Below the pieces are notes generated by a model. That model was not told the origin of the DNA, did not search any database, and worked only from the letters and a program-made list of their open reading frames with translations. This document shows, in pieces, positions 42,620 through 51,326 of a stretch of DNA of 64,000 bases. Where the stretch lies: contig SZOQ01000008.1 of NCBI GenBank assembly GCA_030272835.1, positions 1-64,000 of the forward strand, in the 5' to 3' direction. Positions within the stretch are counted from its first letter, which is position 1. Every line of letters starts with the position of its first letter. The DNA comes from 2-12-FULL-60-25 sp003576745. Lineage in GTDB: Bacteria > Patescibacteriota > Patescibacteriia > 2-12-FULL-60-25. A program made the translations under genes and the position numbers.

Positions 42620-44185
42620 ATGACAGACGAAACAAACCAGAACGGCCAGGAACAAGAAGCCGAACGGCCGGAAGAACAGGCGCCGGAAACCCCGGTATTT
42701 CATTCGGCGCTTGCCGAAGGACGGGATCGTTTCCTGTCCGAAATCGTGGAGGAAGGCTTCCGCAGCGGCGTCGTGAACGCCGATGCCTTCGTCCGCCGAT
42801 TTCCACCGGCGCGCATCATGGAAGCATTCGCGGACAGCGCGGATCGCCGCGCAGACTTCGTCCACGGAATTTCGCAGACCGATCGAAAGATCGCCCTGCG
42901 CCTGGGCGCGGAGGCGAGCGGCGAGGTCATCCAGATCGCGCTCGAAGAAAAGGTCGCGACGACCAAAGACCTCGTCACGCTCTTTCTTCCGGACGAACGG
43001 GTTTCCCGCCTGGACCGGCAGGAGCTCTGGAGCTTCTGCACCGAGTGGGAGCCCTGGAGCAAACGGCGGGACGATACGGCCTATGCCGATGCGCAGCGCT
43101 ATACCGCGTTCATTCTCGAGCGCGCCTTGGGCGAAAGCCTCATCATGCCGCCACATGTCACGGAAGCGCTCACACTGGATGCCGTCCGAGAGAGCCTCAT
43201 CCTAACGAGTCTTCTCCACGATCTTCTGAAAGACGCCATCGGCTTGGGCCGCGAAGGAAAACCGTTCACGGACGACGACCTCATCCGCCATGTGACCCCG
43301 CGAGTGATCGTGGAACGCATCGACGTCGCCGTCATCTGGGACAAACTCGTCCGTCCGCATATTGCGGAGGAACACGGTTTCGTCGCAAAAACGGAAGCGC
43401 CGCCCGAAGCTCCACCCAAGGAAGCGGGAGCGGAGGATGCGGGGACCAAGCCGGACATTCCCGAGGAAAACGCGTCAGAACGCGACGAAGCAGACTGGAG
43501 CGATGTCGCGGATTCCATCAAAGCCGACGCTTCCGGAAAGGGACCCGCAGACCCAAAAGCCTGTGAGGCGCCGGCCGCCGCGGCCGGTGCCGCGGACCCG
43601 GCCCTGGACGATGACGATGAAGAAAACCGCATGACCCTGGCTCCTCCCCGACTCCACAAACCCGTGGAGGGACCGAGCGTGGAAATCGACAGGACCAGCA
43701 TCATCGAGGTGGACGTGTCCGAGCTCGAGGAAGAGGACATCCTCCTCGAGAATGCCGAGAGACCGGACAACTACATTCCGGATGAGGAGTTTGCGAGAGT
43801 CGGCGGGGCCAGCCCCAACCAGACTCCCCGCGAACGGACCATTGTCCCGGATGAAAGCAAAATCCGGAAGCATGTGGTCGAACTCCTGAAAGAGACGGAT
43901 CTCACGCTTCCGGACAAGGCGGAGGAAATGCCGCTCAAAGATCTGTTCATCCGTCTGCTCTCGGAATTGGATCCGAAAACCTACGGAGACATCGGGCAGG
44001 CGCAAGGCGCCACCACTAAAGACCTTGGCAATATGCTGTGCCGAGAACTCATGAACAGGAACCGCGGACAGCTGTCCGACAAGCTCCGCGACGCCCTGTA
44101 CACCATTCTCGGCGTGGATCCCGACAGGAGATCCTATATGCCGCCGCGAGCGCGGCACTCGAAAGAAAAACGGAAGAGGCGCTAA
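42620..44185 (+). CDS. Long acidic hypothetical protein, 521 aa
   Basis: A soluble protein in three parts. Residues 1-30 are Glu/Gln-rich and disordered. Residues 30-250 look like a compact helical domain (FHSALAEGRDRFLSEIVEEG, FVRRFPPARIMEAFADSADR, TDRKIALRLGAEASGEVIQI). A long acidic, Ala/Pro/Glu-rich linker (260-400) leads to a helical C-terminal domain (SKIRKHVVELLKETDLTLPD) ending in a basic tail (RARHSKEKRKRR). The acidic body with a basic tail suggests binding to nucleic acid or ribosomes, but no family is recognised. Codons are strongly biased and the ribosome-binding site is excellent, so it is probably abundant. Confidence 0.8.
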   Translation: MTDETNQNGQEQEAERPEEQAPETPVFHSALAEGRDRFLSEIVEEGFRSGVVNADAFVRRFPPARIMEAFADSADRRADFVHGISQTDRKIALRLGAEASGEVIQIALEEKVATTKDLVTLFLPDERVSRLDRQELWSFCTEWEPWSKRRDDTAYADAQRYTAFILERALGESLIMPPHVTEALTLDAVRESLILTSLLHDLLKDAIGLGREGKPFTDDDLIRHVTPRVIVERIDVAVIWDKLVRPHIAEEHGFVAKTEAPPEAPPKEAGAEDAGTKPDIPEENASERDEADWSDVADSIKADASGKGPADPKACEAPAAAAGAADPALDDDDEENRMTLAPPRLHKPVEGPSVEIDRTSIIEVDVSELEEEDILLENAERPDNYIPDEEFARVGGASPNQTPRERTIVPDESKIRKHVVELLKETDLTLPDKAEEMPLKDLFIRLLSELDPKTYGDIGQAQGATTKDLGNMLCRELMNRNRGQLSDKLRDALYTILGVDPDRRSYMPPRARHSKEKRKRR

Positions 44186-44205
44186 ATGCTCCTTCTCTCA
44201 TTCAC

Positions 44206-44240
44206 AAGCCCCCGAAAGCCTTACGGCCCGGGGGCTTTCT
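44206..44240 (+). terminator. Hairpin terminator of the acidic protein gene
   Basis: Stem AAGCCCCCG with CGGGGGCTT followed by TCTCTT; lies between convergent genes. Confidence 0.65.
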
Positions 44241-44252
44241 CTTGCCAAGAGC

Positions 44253-45962
44253 CTACCAGCTTCCGCCTCCGCCTCCGCCAAAACCGCCGCCCGATCCGCC
44301 TCCGCCAAAACCGGAGCCGCCGGAACCAGCGCTGGAAGGAGCTGCATACGCGGCGCTTGCGGCTTGGGCGTCGAGGGCGTGCATGCTATTCGCAAATGCC
44401 GCCGCATTCCATGCGCCATAGCCCGTTGCATACTCGGGTTCGGGAATCTGCATGCCCTTGAACTGTTCCGCCCATTCCCTTTCAACGCCGAAAGCAATAG
44501 CATACGGCAAATACGCATGGAAGGTTTCCGGTTTAAGTTTCGGAGCATTGTGGAAGGACATTCGGTCTTTTTCCGTAACGGATAAAAACCATTTGAATCC
44601 CTCTACTTCTTCCAGCGCCTCCGCGCCTTTGACGGTTTTTTGAGGCATAAACCAGCCAAATGCCGCGATAATGGCCCCGGAGAGGATAAAGGAAGCAAAC
44701 GCGATCGCGCTGAAGCCATAGAAAGACGACAAAAAAATCGGAATTGCCGCCACGGCGCCGCCGGCAATGAAATATGTTCCCCGAACCTTGCCCGGGCTTT
44801 CCCCGAATAAATCTTTGTCACGAAGCGCTTCGAATACCTGATCTTTCGCTTTCTGAATATCCTTATAAAAGCTCCCCTTCAATTCTTCCAGCTCCACCCT
44901 ATCCTCGCCGTCGCCGAAGATGCCATCGAATAGTTCGCGTTCGAATGACGGCGCATCTTCCGGCGGGCTCATCTTCCGCACGAAGGCATAGGTTTGCTTA
45001 TTCTTGAACAATCGTTTTTCCTCGCCGAATTCAATTTTCAAATACCCTTTGCGGGCGAGATCGAGCAATGTGGCCGTAATGCCCTCATGGGGAATATCCT
45101 GTCGCATAAGACCGGTCATTTCCATGGGCGAAAGCCCATACGGGGGTTCATACTGCGGCACAACGGTTCCTCGGCCGTCCGGTTCCTTCCCCCGTTTGCG
45201 CCATCGGAAAAACATAAAGAACAATACGAAGACCGGGACGAACAACACGCCATTGTCAGCTACGATCTGCCAAATGATTTCCGCCCGGGTCGGTTCTGCG
45301 ATCATTCCTTTCGGAAAACGAAGTGCGATGGTAAGGCCCTCTGCCGGTCGGAGGAGGCGCGTAGAGGAAAATTCGACCGTGTCCCCTGCGGCATTCATGG
45401 AGCACGCCCGTTCCGTGGATCCATAAACGCCCGTAAAACAGGTGGTGCTTGCCGACGTTGCGTCATAGCCCTTTGGGCCCGTCACCTGAACGCTCGCGCG
45501 TTCGATGGGAATCTCCCAGCCATTCCCCGTAACATTCCAGTACAGTTCCCCTTCGCCGTCAAAAAAATTGATGGCGCGATTCGTGCGATAGGTGATGGTA
45601 TACACGTGCGCGCCGGTAACATACGCATCCGGATCGCCGATGCGGAGTTTGATATTGCCGGACGGGTGCTCTTCCTTTACCTGCGCGGGCTTTCCGTCCT
45701 GAAGAACCTTCGTGGCTTCAAGCCGAAGATTGTATTTCCCCCCGTATCGCTCATACGCTGTCGGAATAATCCGATAGATCCCGTGCCGTTCATTGTCGCC
45801 GAAATCATAGGTAATGCGTTCCGTCACCGTGAGCGTCCTGTCCGCCGCAACGGCAGCCGTCACCTGAAAATCGCGAATGGTTTCGCCGGCGGCCGTGGCT
45901 GCCATGGGGGAAAACAGGACGGCAAAAAGCGGAAGGAGGAGAAACAGACGTCGGATATTCAT
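44253..45962 (-). CDS. DUF2207 membrane protein with Gly-rich C-terminus
   Basis: A 569-residue protein. Signal peptide (MNIRRLFLLLPLFAVLFSPM), a DUF2207 extracytoplasmic domain (ITYDFGDNERHGIYRIIP, VYTITYRTNRAINFFDGEGE, ELYWNVTGNGWEIPIERASV), a membrane helix (GVLFVPVFVLFFMFFRW), a cytoplasmic winged-helix-like part (LSPMEMTGLMRQDIPHEGIT), two more helices, and a C-terminal run of Gly/Ser ending GGGSW. Family function is unknown. The start at 45962 gives the signal peptide at the very N-terminus; an ATG 21 nt upstream is also in frame. It is divergent from the second PfkB gene. Confidence 0.88.
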   Translation of the reverse strand: MNIRRLFLLLPLFAVLFSPMAATAAGETIRDFQVTAAVAADRTLTVTERITYDFGDNERHGIYRIIPTAYERYGGKYNLRLEATKVLQDGKPAQVKEEHPSGNIKLRIGDPDAYVTGAHVYTITYRTNRAINFFDGEGELYWNVTGNGWEIPIERASVQVTGPKGYDATSASTTCFTGVYGSTERACSMNAAGDTVEFSSTRLLRPAEGLTIALRFPKGMIAEPTRAEIIWQIVADNGVLFVPVFVLFFMFFRWRKRGKEPDGRGTVVPQYEPPYGLSPMEMTGLMRQDIPHEGITATLLDLARKGYLKIEFGEEKRLFKNKQTYAFVRKMSPPEDAPSFERELFDGIFGDGEDRVELEELKGSFYKDIQKAKDQVFEALRDKDLFGESPGKVRGTYFIAGGAVAAIPIFLSSFYGFSAIAFASFILSGAIIAAFGWFMPQKTVKGAEALEEVEGFKWFLSVTEKDRMSFHNAPKLKPETFHAYLPYAIAFGVEREWAEQFKGMQIPEPEYATGYGAWNAAAFANSMHALDAQAASAAYAAPSSAGSGGSGFGGGGSGGGFGGGGGGSW

Positions 45963-46039
45963 AGTATGGTATGTGCTATACACTATGCCGATTTCCCGCG
46001 AAACGCCAGCTTCCGGCCGTCATGGTATGATATGAGCCT

Positions 46040-47059
46040 ATGAAACATGCGGCGTCCCGCCGTCGTCCGGTATTCGATGTGATTACGATCGGTTCCGGGG
46101 TGATCGACCATTTTGCAAAAAGCAAGGCATTCGAGCTGGAGCCTTCTCGTTCGTCCCCTACGGGGTTTGATGCGTGTTTCCCCTTGGGGGCAAAGCTTGC
46201 CCTTGATGACTTGAGTCTTCATACCGGTGGCGGAGCAACGAATGCCGCGGCTACGTTCGGCCGGCTCAAATTCAAAACGGCAACAGTATGCCGCGTGGGA
46301 AACGATGTTTTTGGAGGCCTTATCACAAACCAATTGCGCTCCGACGGCGTTTCCACGTCTTTCGTGCAGGTAGACCCGAAAGTTGGCACGGGACAAAGCA
46401 TTATTCTGCTCGCGCATTCGGGCCACCGGAGCATTCTGTCATTCCGGGGCGCGAGCGCGGAAATCAGTACAAAGGCGATTCCGTGGAACAATCTCACCGC
46501 ACGCTGGTTTTATGTTACGTCTTTGGGCGGCGATGTGGGCCTTCTTTCGCTCATCCTCGACCGTGCTCTTGCCTGCGGCGCAAAGGTGGCATGGAATCCC
46601 GGGGGTGCGGAACTCTCCAAAGGACTGGATAAACTTGCGCCGCTCATCCGCAGGGTGGACATTTTCGATGTGAACCGTGAAGAAGCGGCCTCGCTTACGG
46701 AAACGCCTGTGCGGCATTTGAAAACCATTATGGATATGATCGCAGACCTGCCGCGTGTGGCGCTCCTGTTATCCGACGGACCCCGCGGCGCCTACCTATC
46801 TGCGCGAGGCTGTACATGGTTTTCTCCGGCTCTTCCGGGAAGACGAGTGAATACCACGGGCGCCGGAGATGCGCTCGGAAGCGGATTCGTTGCGGGCTTC
46901 GTGAAAACCTGCGATCTCACCATCGGACTCCGCGTGGGAATGCTGAATGCCCTCGGCGTGATCATGCAGATGGGGGCGAAAAACGGCATTCTCGAATCGT
47001 GGCCGTCGGAACGGGAACTCGCACGCGTGCGCATACAATCCGCCCATATCCGCAATTAG
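46040..47059 (+). CDS. PfkB-family sugar kinase (copy 2)
   Basis: A 339-residue ribokinase-like kinase. N-terminal VFDVITIGSGVIDHFAKSK, sugar-binding LSLHTGGGATNAAATFGRL, VCRVGNDVFGGLI, and the catalytic TTGAGDALGSGFVAGF. It differs clearly from copy 1 and lacks the Cys insertion. Substrate unknown. An extended -10 (TGGTATGAT) lies 8 nt before the ATG, so it is leaderless. The transporter gene starts 2 nt after its stop, hinting that the imported compound or its product may be the substrate (inference). Confidence 0.85.
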   Translation: MKHAASRRRPVFDVITIGSGVIDHFAKSKAFELEPSRSSPTGFDACFPLGAKLALDDLSLHTGGGATNAAATFGRLKFKTATVCRVGNDVFGGLITNQLRSDGVSTSFVQVDPKVGTGQSIILLAHSGHRSILSFRGASAEISTKAIPWNNLTARWFYVTSLGGDVGLLSLILDRALACGAKVAWNPGGAELSKGLDKLAPLIRRVDIFDVNREEAASLTETPVRHLKTIMDMIADLPRVALLLSDGPRGAYLSARGCTWFSPALPGRRVNTTGAGDALGSGFVAGFVKTCDLTIGLRVGMLNALGVIMQMGAKNGILESWPSERELARVRIQSAHIRN

Positions 47060-47061
47060 CT

Positions 47062-48039
47062 ATGAAGGCTGCGCTTGATTTCATAAGCCGCTATCAGCTC
47101 GGACTCGTCCTGCTGGCTCTCGTCGCCGGTTTTATTATTCCGGAATTTTTTGCGCCCCTCAATCCGCTGAACAGCTTTTTCCTCATGGTCATTATGTTCG
47201 CCACAGGCATTCGTTTAGACTATGCGCGGCTTCTTGAACAAGTAAAAGACTGGAGGACGCTTTTGCTCGCCGTGTCCATGATGATGGTTCTTATGCCCTT
47301 TTTGATAACCATACCGCTTAAATTTTTTGCGCCGGATTGGACCCTTCCCTTCATTCTCGCCGCCGCCATGCCCACCGGCCTCACGGCGCCGGCCGTTATG
47401 GCAATTATGGGAGGCAGAACATCGCTCGCCCTCCTCATTTCCGTGTCCACGTCCGTGGTCGCCCCGTTCGTGGTACCGATCATGTTGAACGTCCTCATCG
47501 GCGAAACCGTGGCCATCGATACCGTAAGCATGATGACGAATATCGCGCTGGTCGTGATCGTCCCCCTGCTTGTTGCCGGGCTTGTCCAATGGAAGGTCGG
47601 AATAAAGCGCATTCAAAAAGCGGATGCCGCCATCCGCATGGGGAATCTGGCGGCCTTTGCGCTCGTCATTGCATCGGTAACAGCCTCGAGCGCGTCTACC
47701 GGCGCCCAGACGGGCGCCGCATGGCTTGGCGTCGGCGCCGACGGCATCATTATTGTCTTCCTTATGATCGTTTTTTGGTTCGGCATTGCATGGCTCGCGG
47801 CTTCCCTGCTTGCGTGGCGCGACAAGCTCGACCGGCTCACCATTATTTTCTGCCTCATGTACATGAATACCACGCTCGGCGTATGGCTTGCCGACCGGTT
47901 TTTCCACGACACCGGCATTGCCCCAAAGCTCGTCGCCATTTTCGTGGCCACGACGATCATCCTCCCCCTCTTCAAACTCTATATCCCCGCAGAAAAACGG
48001 AGGGGCTATCGCCGGGTGTATTCGGTGGAACAGACCTGA
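47062..48039 (+). CDS. Bile acid:sodium symporter (BASS) family transporter
   Basis: A 325-residue membrane protein with nine or ten hydrophobic helices (for example LGLVLLALVAGFIIPEFF, NSFFLMVIMFATGIRLD, AAAMPTGLTAPAVMAIMGG, VIVPLLVAGLVQ, LVAIFVATTIILPLFKLYI). The MPTGLTAPAVMAIMGG crossing region and MNTTLGVWLADRFF fit the BASS/ArsB-like fold. Members take up organic acids with sodium. It is co-transcribed with the PfkB gene directly upstream; the substrate is unknown. Confidence 0.8.
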   Translation: MKAALDFISRYQLGLVLLALVAGFIIPEFFAPLNPLNSFFLMVIMFATGIRLDYARLLEQVKDWRTLLLAVSMMMVLMPFLITIPLKFFAPDWTLPFILAAAMPTGLTAPAVMAIMGGRTSLALLISVSTSVVAPFVVPIMLNVLIGETVAIDTVSMMTNIALVVIVPLLVAGLVQWKVGIKRIQKADAAIRMGNLAAFALVIASVTASSASTGAQTGAAWLGVGADGIIIVFLMIVFWFGIAWLAASLLAWRDKLDRLTIIFCLMYMNTTLGVWLADRFFHDTGIAPKLVAIFVATTIILPLFKLYIPAEKRRGYRRVYSVEQT

Positions 48040-48166
48040 CGGTATGTCGTTGACGGTTGATGGTATTCGTATCCGGTAAGATCGAGCGTCGATCTCGAGA
48101 GAACTGCCGCCAACACTGCAAGATTCAAGCCACCAACCACTACCTCCCAATTACCAACCACCACCT
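48040..48166 (+). repeat. Second type of G-then-C intergenic repeat
   Basis: Left half gttgacggttgatggtat, right half caccaaccactacctccc followed by aattaccaaccaccacc. The architecture (G-rich, then C-rich, ending at the next start codon) is like the main repeat family but the modules differ. Confidence 0.45.
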
Positions 48167-49159
48167 ATGAACGTCTTTATCTCCTTTAACCCCAAAGGCT
48201 TTGCCGAAAGCGCCGTACGCATTCTGAAAAAAGCCGGACACGCCGTTACCGTGTATCCCAAAGTGTACGGCATTTCACGAAAGGATCTTTTGCGGCTCTC
48301 CAAGGGCCGTGATGCCGTTCTGCCGCTCTTGACCGACCGCATTGACGAAGAATTCTTCCGCGCGGCCGGGCCAAAACTCAAAATCGTCGCGAACTACGCG
48401 GTGGGTTTTGACAATGTGGATTTACAGGCCGCCAAAAATCACGGCGTGATCGTGACAAATACGCCAAGCGAAACCGTCAACGAATCCGTGGGCGAACATA
48501 CCTTCGCCCTCATGCTCACGCTGGCACATCGCATTGCCGAAGCGGATCGCTTTTCAAAAGGCGGCAAATACTCGGGATGGAAGCCGGACCAGCTTTTGGG
48601 ATCAAATCTGCGCGGAAAAACGCTTGGCATTATCGGCGCCGGACGTATTGGATCCAATGTGGCCTTCCATGCCGTAAACGGCTTTGGCATGAACCTGCTC
48701 TATTCGGACATGAAACGAAATCCTGACATCGAAAAAGCCTTTGGAGCGAAATATGTTTCCAAGGATGCGCTCCTCAAGCGGTCGGACTATGTTTCGCTCC
48801 ATGTTCCCCTGCTCCCTTCAACAAGACATCTCATTTCCGCCAAGCAGCTGCGCCTCATGAAAAAAACCGCCTTCCTCATTAACACGGCGCGCGGTCCGGT
48901 CGTGGACGAAAAAGCGCTGTTGAAAGCCCTAAAAGCAAAGCGAATTGCCGGAGCCGCTTTGGATGTGTTCGAGTGCGAACCCGCCATAGACTGCGATCTC
49001 CGCGACAATTTGGAACTCAAAGCATTTGAGAACGTTATTCTGACCCCGCATATCGCAAGCGCCACCATTGAAGCGCGCGAGGCTATGGCCGATGTCGCCG
49101 CGAAGAACATTGTCGCCGTCCTTGCCGGAAAAAAACCGCTGACGCCCGCAAAGGTCTGA
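48167..49159 (+). CDS. D-isomer-specific 2-hydroxyacid dehydrogenase
   Basis: A 330-residue NAD-dependent enzyme. Substrate domain at both ends; Rossmann motif GKTLGIIGAGRIGSNVAFHA near residue 145; catalytic Arg in LINTARGPVVDEKAL, Glu in ALDVFECEPAID and His in VILTPHIASATIEAREAM. It resembles glyoxylate/hydroxypyruvate reductases (YNYAVGFDNVD-like ANYAVGFDNVDLQAAKNHG). It reduces a 2-keto acid to a D-2-hydroxyacid; the exact acid is unknown. Its own upstream repeat-like region separates it from the transporter. Confidence 0.9.
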   Translation: MNVFISFNPKGFAESAVRILKKAGHAVTVYPKVYGISRKDLLRLSKGRDAVLPLLTDRIDEEFFRAAGPKLKIVANYAVGFDNVDLQAAKNHGVIVTNTPSETVNESVGEHTFALMLTLAHRIAEADRFSKGGKYSGWKPDQLLGSNLRGKTLGIIGAGRIGSNVAFHAVNGFGMNLLYSDMKRNPDIEKAFGAKYVSKDALLKRSDYVSLHVPLLPSTRHLISAKQLRLMKKTAFLINTARGPVVDEKALLKALKAKRIAGAALDVFECEPAIDCDLRDNLELKAFENVILTPHIASATIEAREAMADVAAKNIVAVLAGKKPLTPAKV

Positions 49160-49165
49160 CAAACA

Positions 49166-49194
49166 TCAAAGCCCCGGCATGCGTCGGGGCTTTT
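49166..49194. terminator. Bidirectional terminator between convergent genes
   Basis: Perfect 9-bp stem (AAAGCCCCG with CGGGGCTTT) followed by TTTT; the minus-strand gene ends within it. Confidence 0.85.
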
Positions 49195-49702
49195 AGAATG
49201 AGATAATGGGACCGCTCGACGGACGGAGAATCCGCGGCACCCCCATGATATTCGGGAATTCGATCTGCAGGAGCCAGGGCTCCGTATGATGCGCGAGCGC
49301 AATGTGCGGACGCACCCAGAGCCGCTTGATATTACGGAGTTTTGGCACGTTCTCTATTTTGACAAAGGTGTAGGGAAGCCTAACCGGCGGGGATGGCCTC
49401 GCCAAGACCGTCCGTATACCCAAAAGTTCATCTACGCCCGCATCCGAAGCGGCGTGAGCAGCCTTCGTTCGCGAAGACGCAAGAACAAATTGGATTTTCA
49501 GCCCGAGCTCTTGCAAGTACGGAATGTCCCGGATAAGCGTTTGGCTTACACGAAGTTCGACGACAGACGCCGAGCCGTCACGAGGACCTATAGAATAGAC
49601 GGCTTGCTCGCCAATCTCCATCCAAAGGAGCGTTTGTTGATGATCTACGGCCATACGGCCGTCGGGAATCGTAGGATACGAATCGCGCCTGTCGCGCGTC
49701 AC
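49193..49702 (-). CDS. Hypothetical protein, 169 aa, GTG start
   Basis: A soluble protein of mixed alpha/beta composition (MAVDHQQTLLWMEIGEQAVY, VVELRVSQTLIRDIPYLQEL, YTFVKIENVPKLRNIKRLWV). No family recognised. A longer frame starts at an ATG at 49741, but the -10 box of a good TTGACG-17-TAGCGT promoter (49732-49760) overlaps those codons, so the transcript begins after them. The GTG at 49702 lies 8 nt after AAGGA and is the best start. Confidence 0.6.
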   Translation of the reverse strand: MTRDRRDSYPTIPDGRMAVDHQQTLLWMEIGEQAVYSIGPRDGSASVVELRVSQTLIRDIPYLQELGLKIQFVLASSRTKAAHAASDAGVDELLGIRTVLARPSPPVRLPYTFVKIENVPKLRNIKRLWVRPHIALAHHTEPWLLQIEFPNIMGVPRILRPSSGPIISF

Positions 49703-49731
49703 AGCAACAATCCTTTTTTGCTCACGGAATG

Positions 49732-49760
49732 ACGCTAACATCCATGGTTTTTAACGTCAA
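49732..49760 (-). promoter_or_regulatory. Promoter of the 169-aa gene
   Basis: Minus strand TTGACG, 17 bp, TAGCGT; excludes the upstream ATG as a start. Confidence 0.6.
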
Positions 49761-49787
49761 TGAAGCCGAAATCATGCTCATTCACGC

Positions 49788-49816
49788 TTGACGCAGCCTA
49801 AAATTACGGATATGGT
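49788..49816 (+). promoter_or_regulatory. tRNA-Ala promoter
   Basis: TTGACG, 17 bp, TATGGT, about 100 nt before the tRNA. Confidence 0.65.
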
Positions 49817-49918
49817 ACGGCTCGCTTTTCCGGTACGATCCTTCGCTTCGCCGGATGAGCAACCTGATAAAATCGAGAAGGACGCCTGAAGCAAAATAAA
49901 AACTCTCATATTCCTCGC

Positions 49919-49994
49919 GGGCCCTTAGCTTAGTTGGTAGAGCGCCTCGTTTGCAACGAGGAGGTCATCGGTTCGAATCCGATAGGGTCCACCA
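49919..49994 (+). tRNA. tRNA-Ala (TGC)
   Basis: Complete cloverleaf: acceptor GGGCCCT/AGGGTCC (one G-T), D-arm GCTT...GAGC, anticodon stem CCTCG/CGAGG with loop TTTGCAA (anticodon TGC), T-arm ATCGG-TTCGAAT-CCGAT, discriminator A and encoded CCA. Its last 9 bases plus the next T (GGTCCACCAT) recur at 53050, bracketing an islet. Confidence 0.97.
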
Positions 49995-49995
49995 T
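49986..49995 (+). repeat. Candidate attachment-site repeat, left copy
   Basis: GGTCCACCAT at the 3' end of tRNA-Ala, repeated directly at 53050-53059. Confidence 0.4.
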
Positions 49996-49996
49996 G

Positions 49997-50027
49997 AAAA
50001 CACACTCCTTGCACGGAGTGTGTTTTT
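49997..50027 (+). terminator. Intrinsic terminator of tRNA-Ala
   Basis: Perfect 11-bp stem (AAACACACTCC with GGAGTGTGTTT), loop TTGCAC, T run. Confidence 0.9.
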
Positions 50028-50053
50028 CGATCTTGACCCATTTAGCGGTCACC

Positions 50054-50082
50054 TTGCCAGCCCTGTTCCAAGTATGTACGGT
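50054..50082 (+). promoter_or_regulatory. Promoter of the DUF5343-HEPN pair
   Basis: TTGCCA, 17 bp, TACGGT, then 9 nt to the ATG at 50092: leaderless, and it excludes the ATG at 50074. Confidence 0.65.
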
Positions 50083-50091
50083 TTTGGCAAT

Positions 50092-50703
50092 ATGCTGAAT
50101 ACATCCTATCTTTTGACGACCAATCGGCTGCCCCAGATGCTACAGGCGATTCAGAATGCTGGCGTACCCCCTCGGTTTACACATGAGTTCGTCAAAACGC
50201 TCGGTTTCAAAAGCACCAATGACCGCGCATATGTCGGGCTCCTCAAGGGTATCGGATTTCTTGATGACTCCGGGGTCCCGACAGAGTCGTATAGAGCCTA
50301 CCGCAATCGCGTAGAAGCGAAGAAGGTTCTCGGAGCCGCTCTTCGGAGAACGTATGACGAGGTCTTTCTCGCGAATGAGAACGCCCAAGATTTGACTGTG
50401 GAGGCACTGAAAGGGATCATCGCAGCGCGGACCGGAAAAGGAGATTCTGTCGTAAAAAAGATGGCTTCAACTTTCAAGGCTCTGACCGCTCAAGCGGACT
50501 TGAAGGACTCACAAGTGCTACCGAACGCCCCGCAGACAGTTGAAACGAATCGGGATAGTTCCTCAAAGGAAGCGCCCAAAAGCTTCTCGCCAGCACGAGA
50601 GCTTAGCGAGTTCCACTACAATATCCAGATCCATCTGCCGGTCACGAAAGATATCTCTGTGTACAACGCCATTTTCAAAAGCCTCCGTGATCACCTTGTA
50701 TGA
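50092..50703 (+). CDS. DUF5343-domain protein
   Basis: A 203-residue soluble protein. Residues 1-135 match the DUF5343 pattern: SYLLTTNRLPQMLQAIQNAG, VPPRFTHEFVKTLGFKSTND, VGLLKGIGFLDDSGVPTESY and VVKKMASTFKALTAQADL; this looks like a winged-helix, DNA- or protein-binding module. After a Ser/Pro linker the C-terminus has FHYNIQIHLPVTKDISVYNA, a short motif often found at the end of such proteins. Its stop overlaps the start of the HEPN gene (ATGA), so both are made together. Function is unproven; the pair looks like a toxin-antitoxin or defence module (inference). Confidence 0.8.
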   Translation: MLNTSYLLTTNRLPQMLQAIQNAGVPPRFTHEFVKTLGFKSTNDRAYVGLLKGIGFLDDSGVPTESYRAYRNRVEAKKVLGAALRRTYDEVFLANENAQDLTVEALKGIIAARTGKGDSVVKKMASTFKALTAQADLKDSQVLPNAPQTVETNRDSSSKEAPKSFSPARELSEFHYNIQIHLPVTKDISVYNAIFKSLRDHLV

Positions 50704-51285
50704 TGGATCGTCTGCAGAATTTCGTTTTTCGAGGAATGCTGTCTAGCAACGGGCTTGAGGTGTTGGAAGATATCGGGATCCTGACCAAGGATACAGGATC
50801 CCTAAACGGGGCGAAGGGCGACGAAGCAGCCTTTGCCCTCGAAGATTTCAGCCCAATGATCCGATTTAATGCCATCAAGATGTCCGGAGTGTATATCGCC
50901 TTCTTTTGCTTCGAAAACTCAGTTCGTGAACTGATTGTTGAACGCATGACGGAGCTGGTCGGTGCCGGATGGTGGAATACCAAGGTTTCTAAAAAAATCA
51001 GAGACAGCGTGAAGAAACGCAAGGAAGACGACGGGCAAAAACCGCTGGCATGCCCCGCGCGCATCAGCGGAGATTTACTACACGGACTTCGGAGATATGG
51101 CCGACATCATCGTCACCAACTGGGAGCAGTTCAGCGAGCTCTTTCCCGGTCAGGATTGGGTGAAGACACGGTTGGGTGATATGGAACAGTCGCGAAACGC
51201 GATCGCTCACAACAACCCGCTCGAAGAGCGCGACATCGCACGAATTAAGATGTACCTAGACGATTGGCAGAAACAGGTTGGTTAA
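50700..51285 (+). pseudogene. Swt1-type HEPN-domain protein, frameshifted
   Basis: Two frames encode one protein. The first part runs from 50700 (MMDRLQNFVFRGMLSSNG, IRFNAIKMSGVYIAFFCFEN, SVRELIVERMTELVGAGWWN) to about 51036; the second continues in the +1 frame (WHAPRASAEIYYTDFGDMAD, IIVTNWEQFSELFPG, MEQSRNAIAHNNPLEERDIA). Together they fit a Swt1-like HEPN domain whose catalytic motif is the final R-N-A-I-A-H (RX4-6H). The shift maps to an AAAAA run at 51037-51041; with four A the frames join. It may be a sequencing error, a real inactivation or frameshifting. Coupled to the DUF5343 gene by ATGA overlap. Confidence 0.75.
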
Positions 51286-51326
51286 CGTCAAAATACCCCT
51301 TACGTGAATTGTACCGATCGCGCTTT

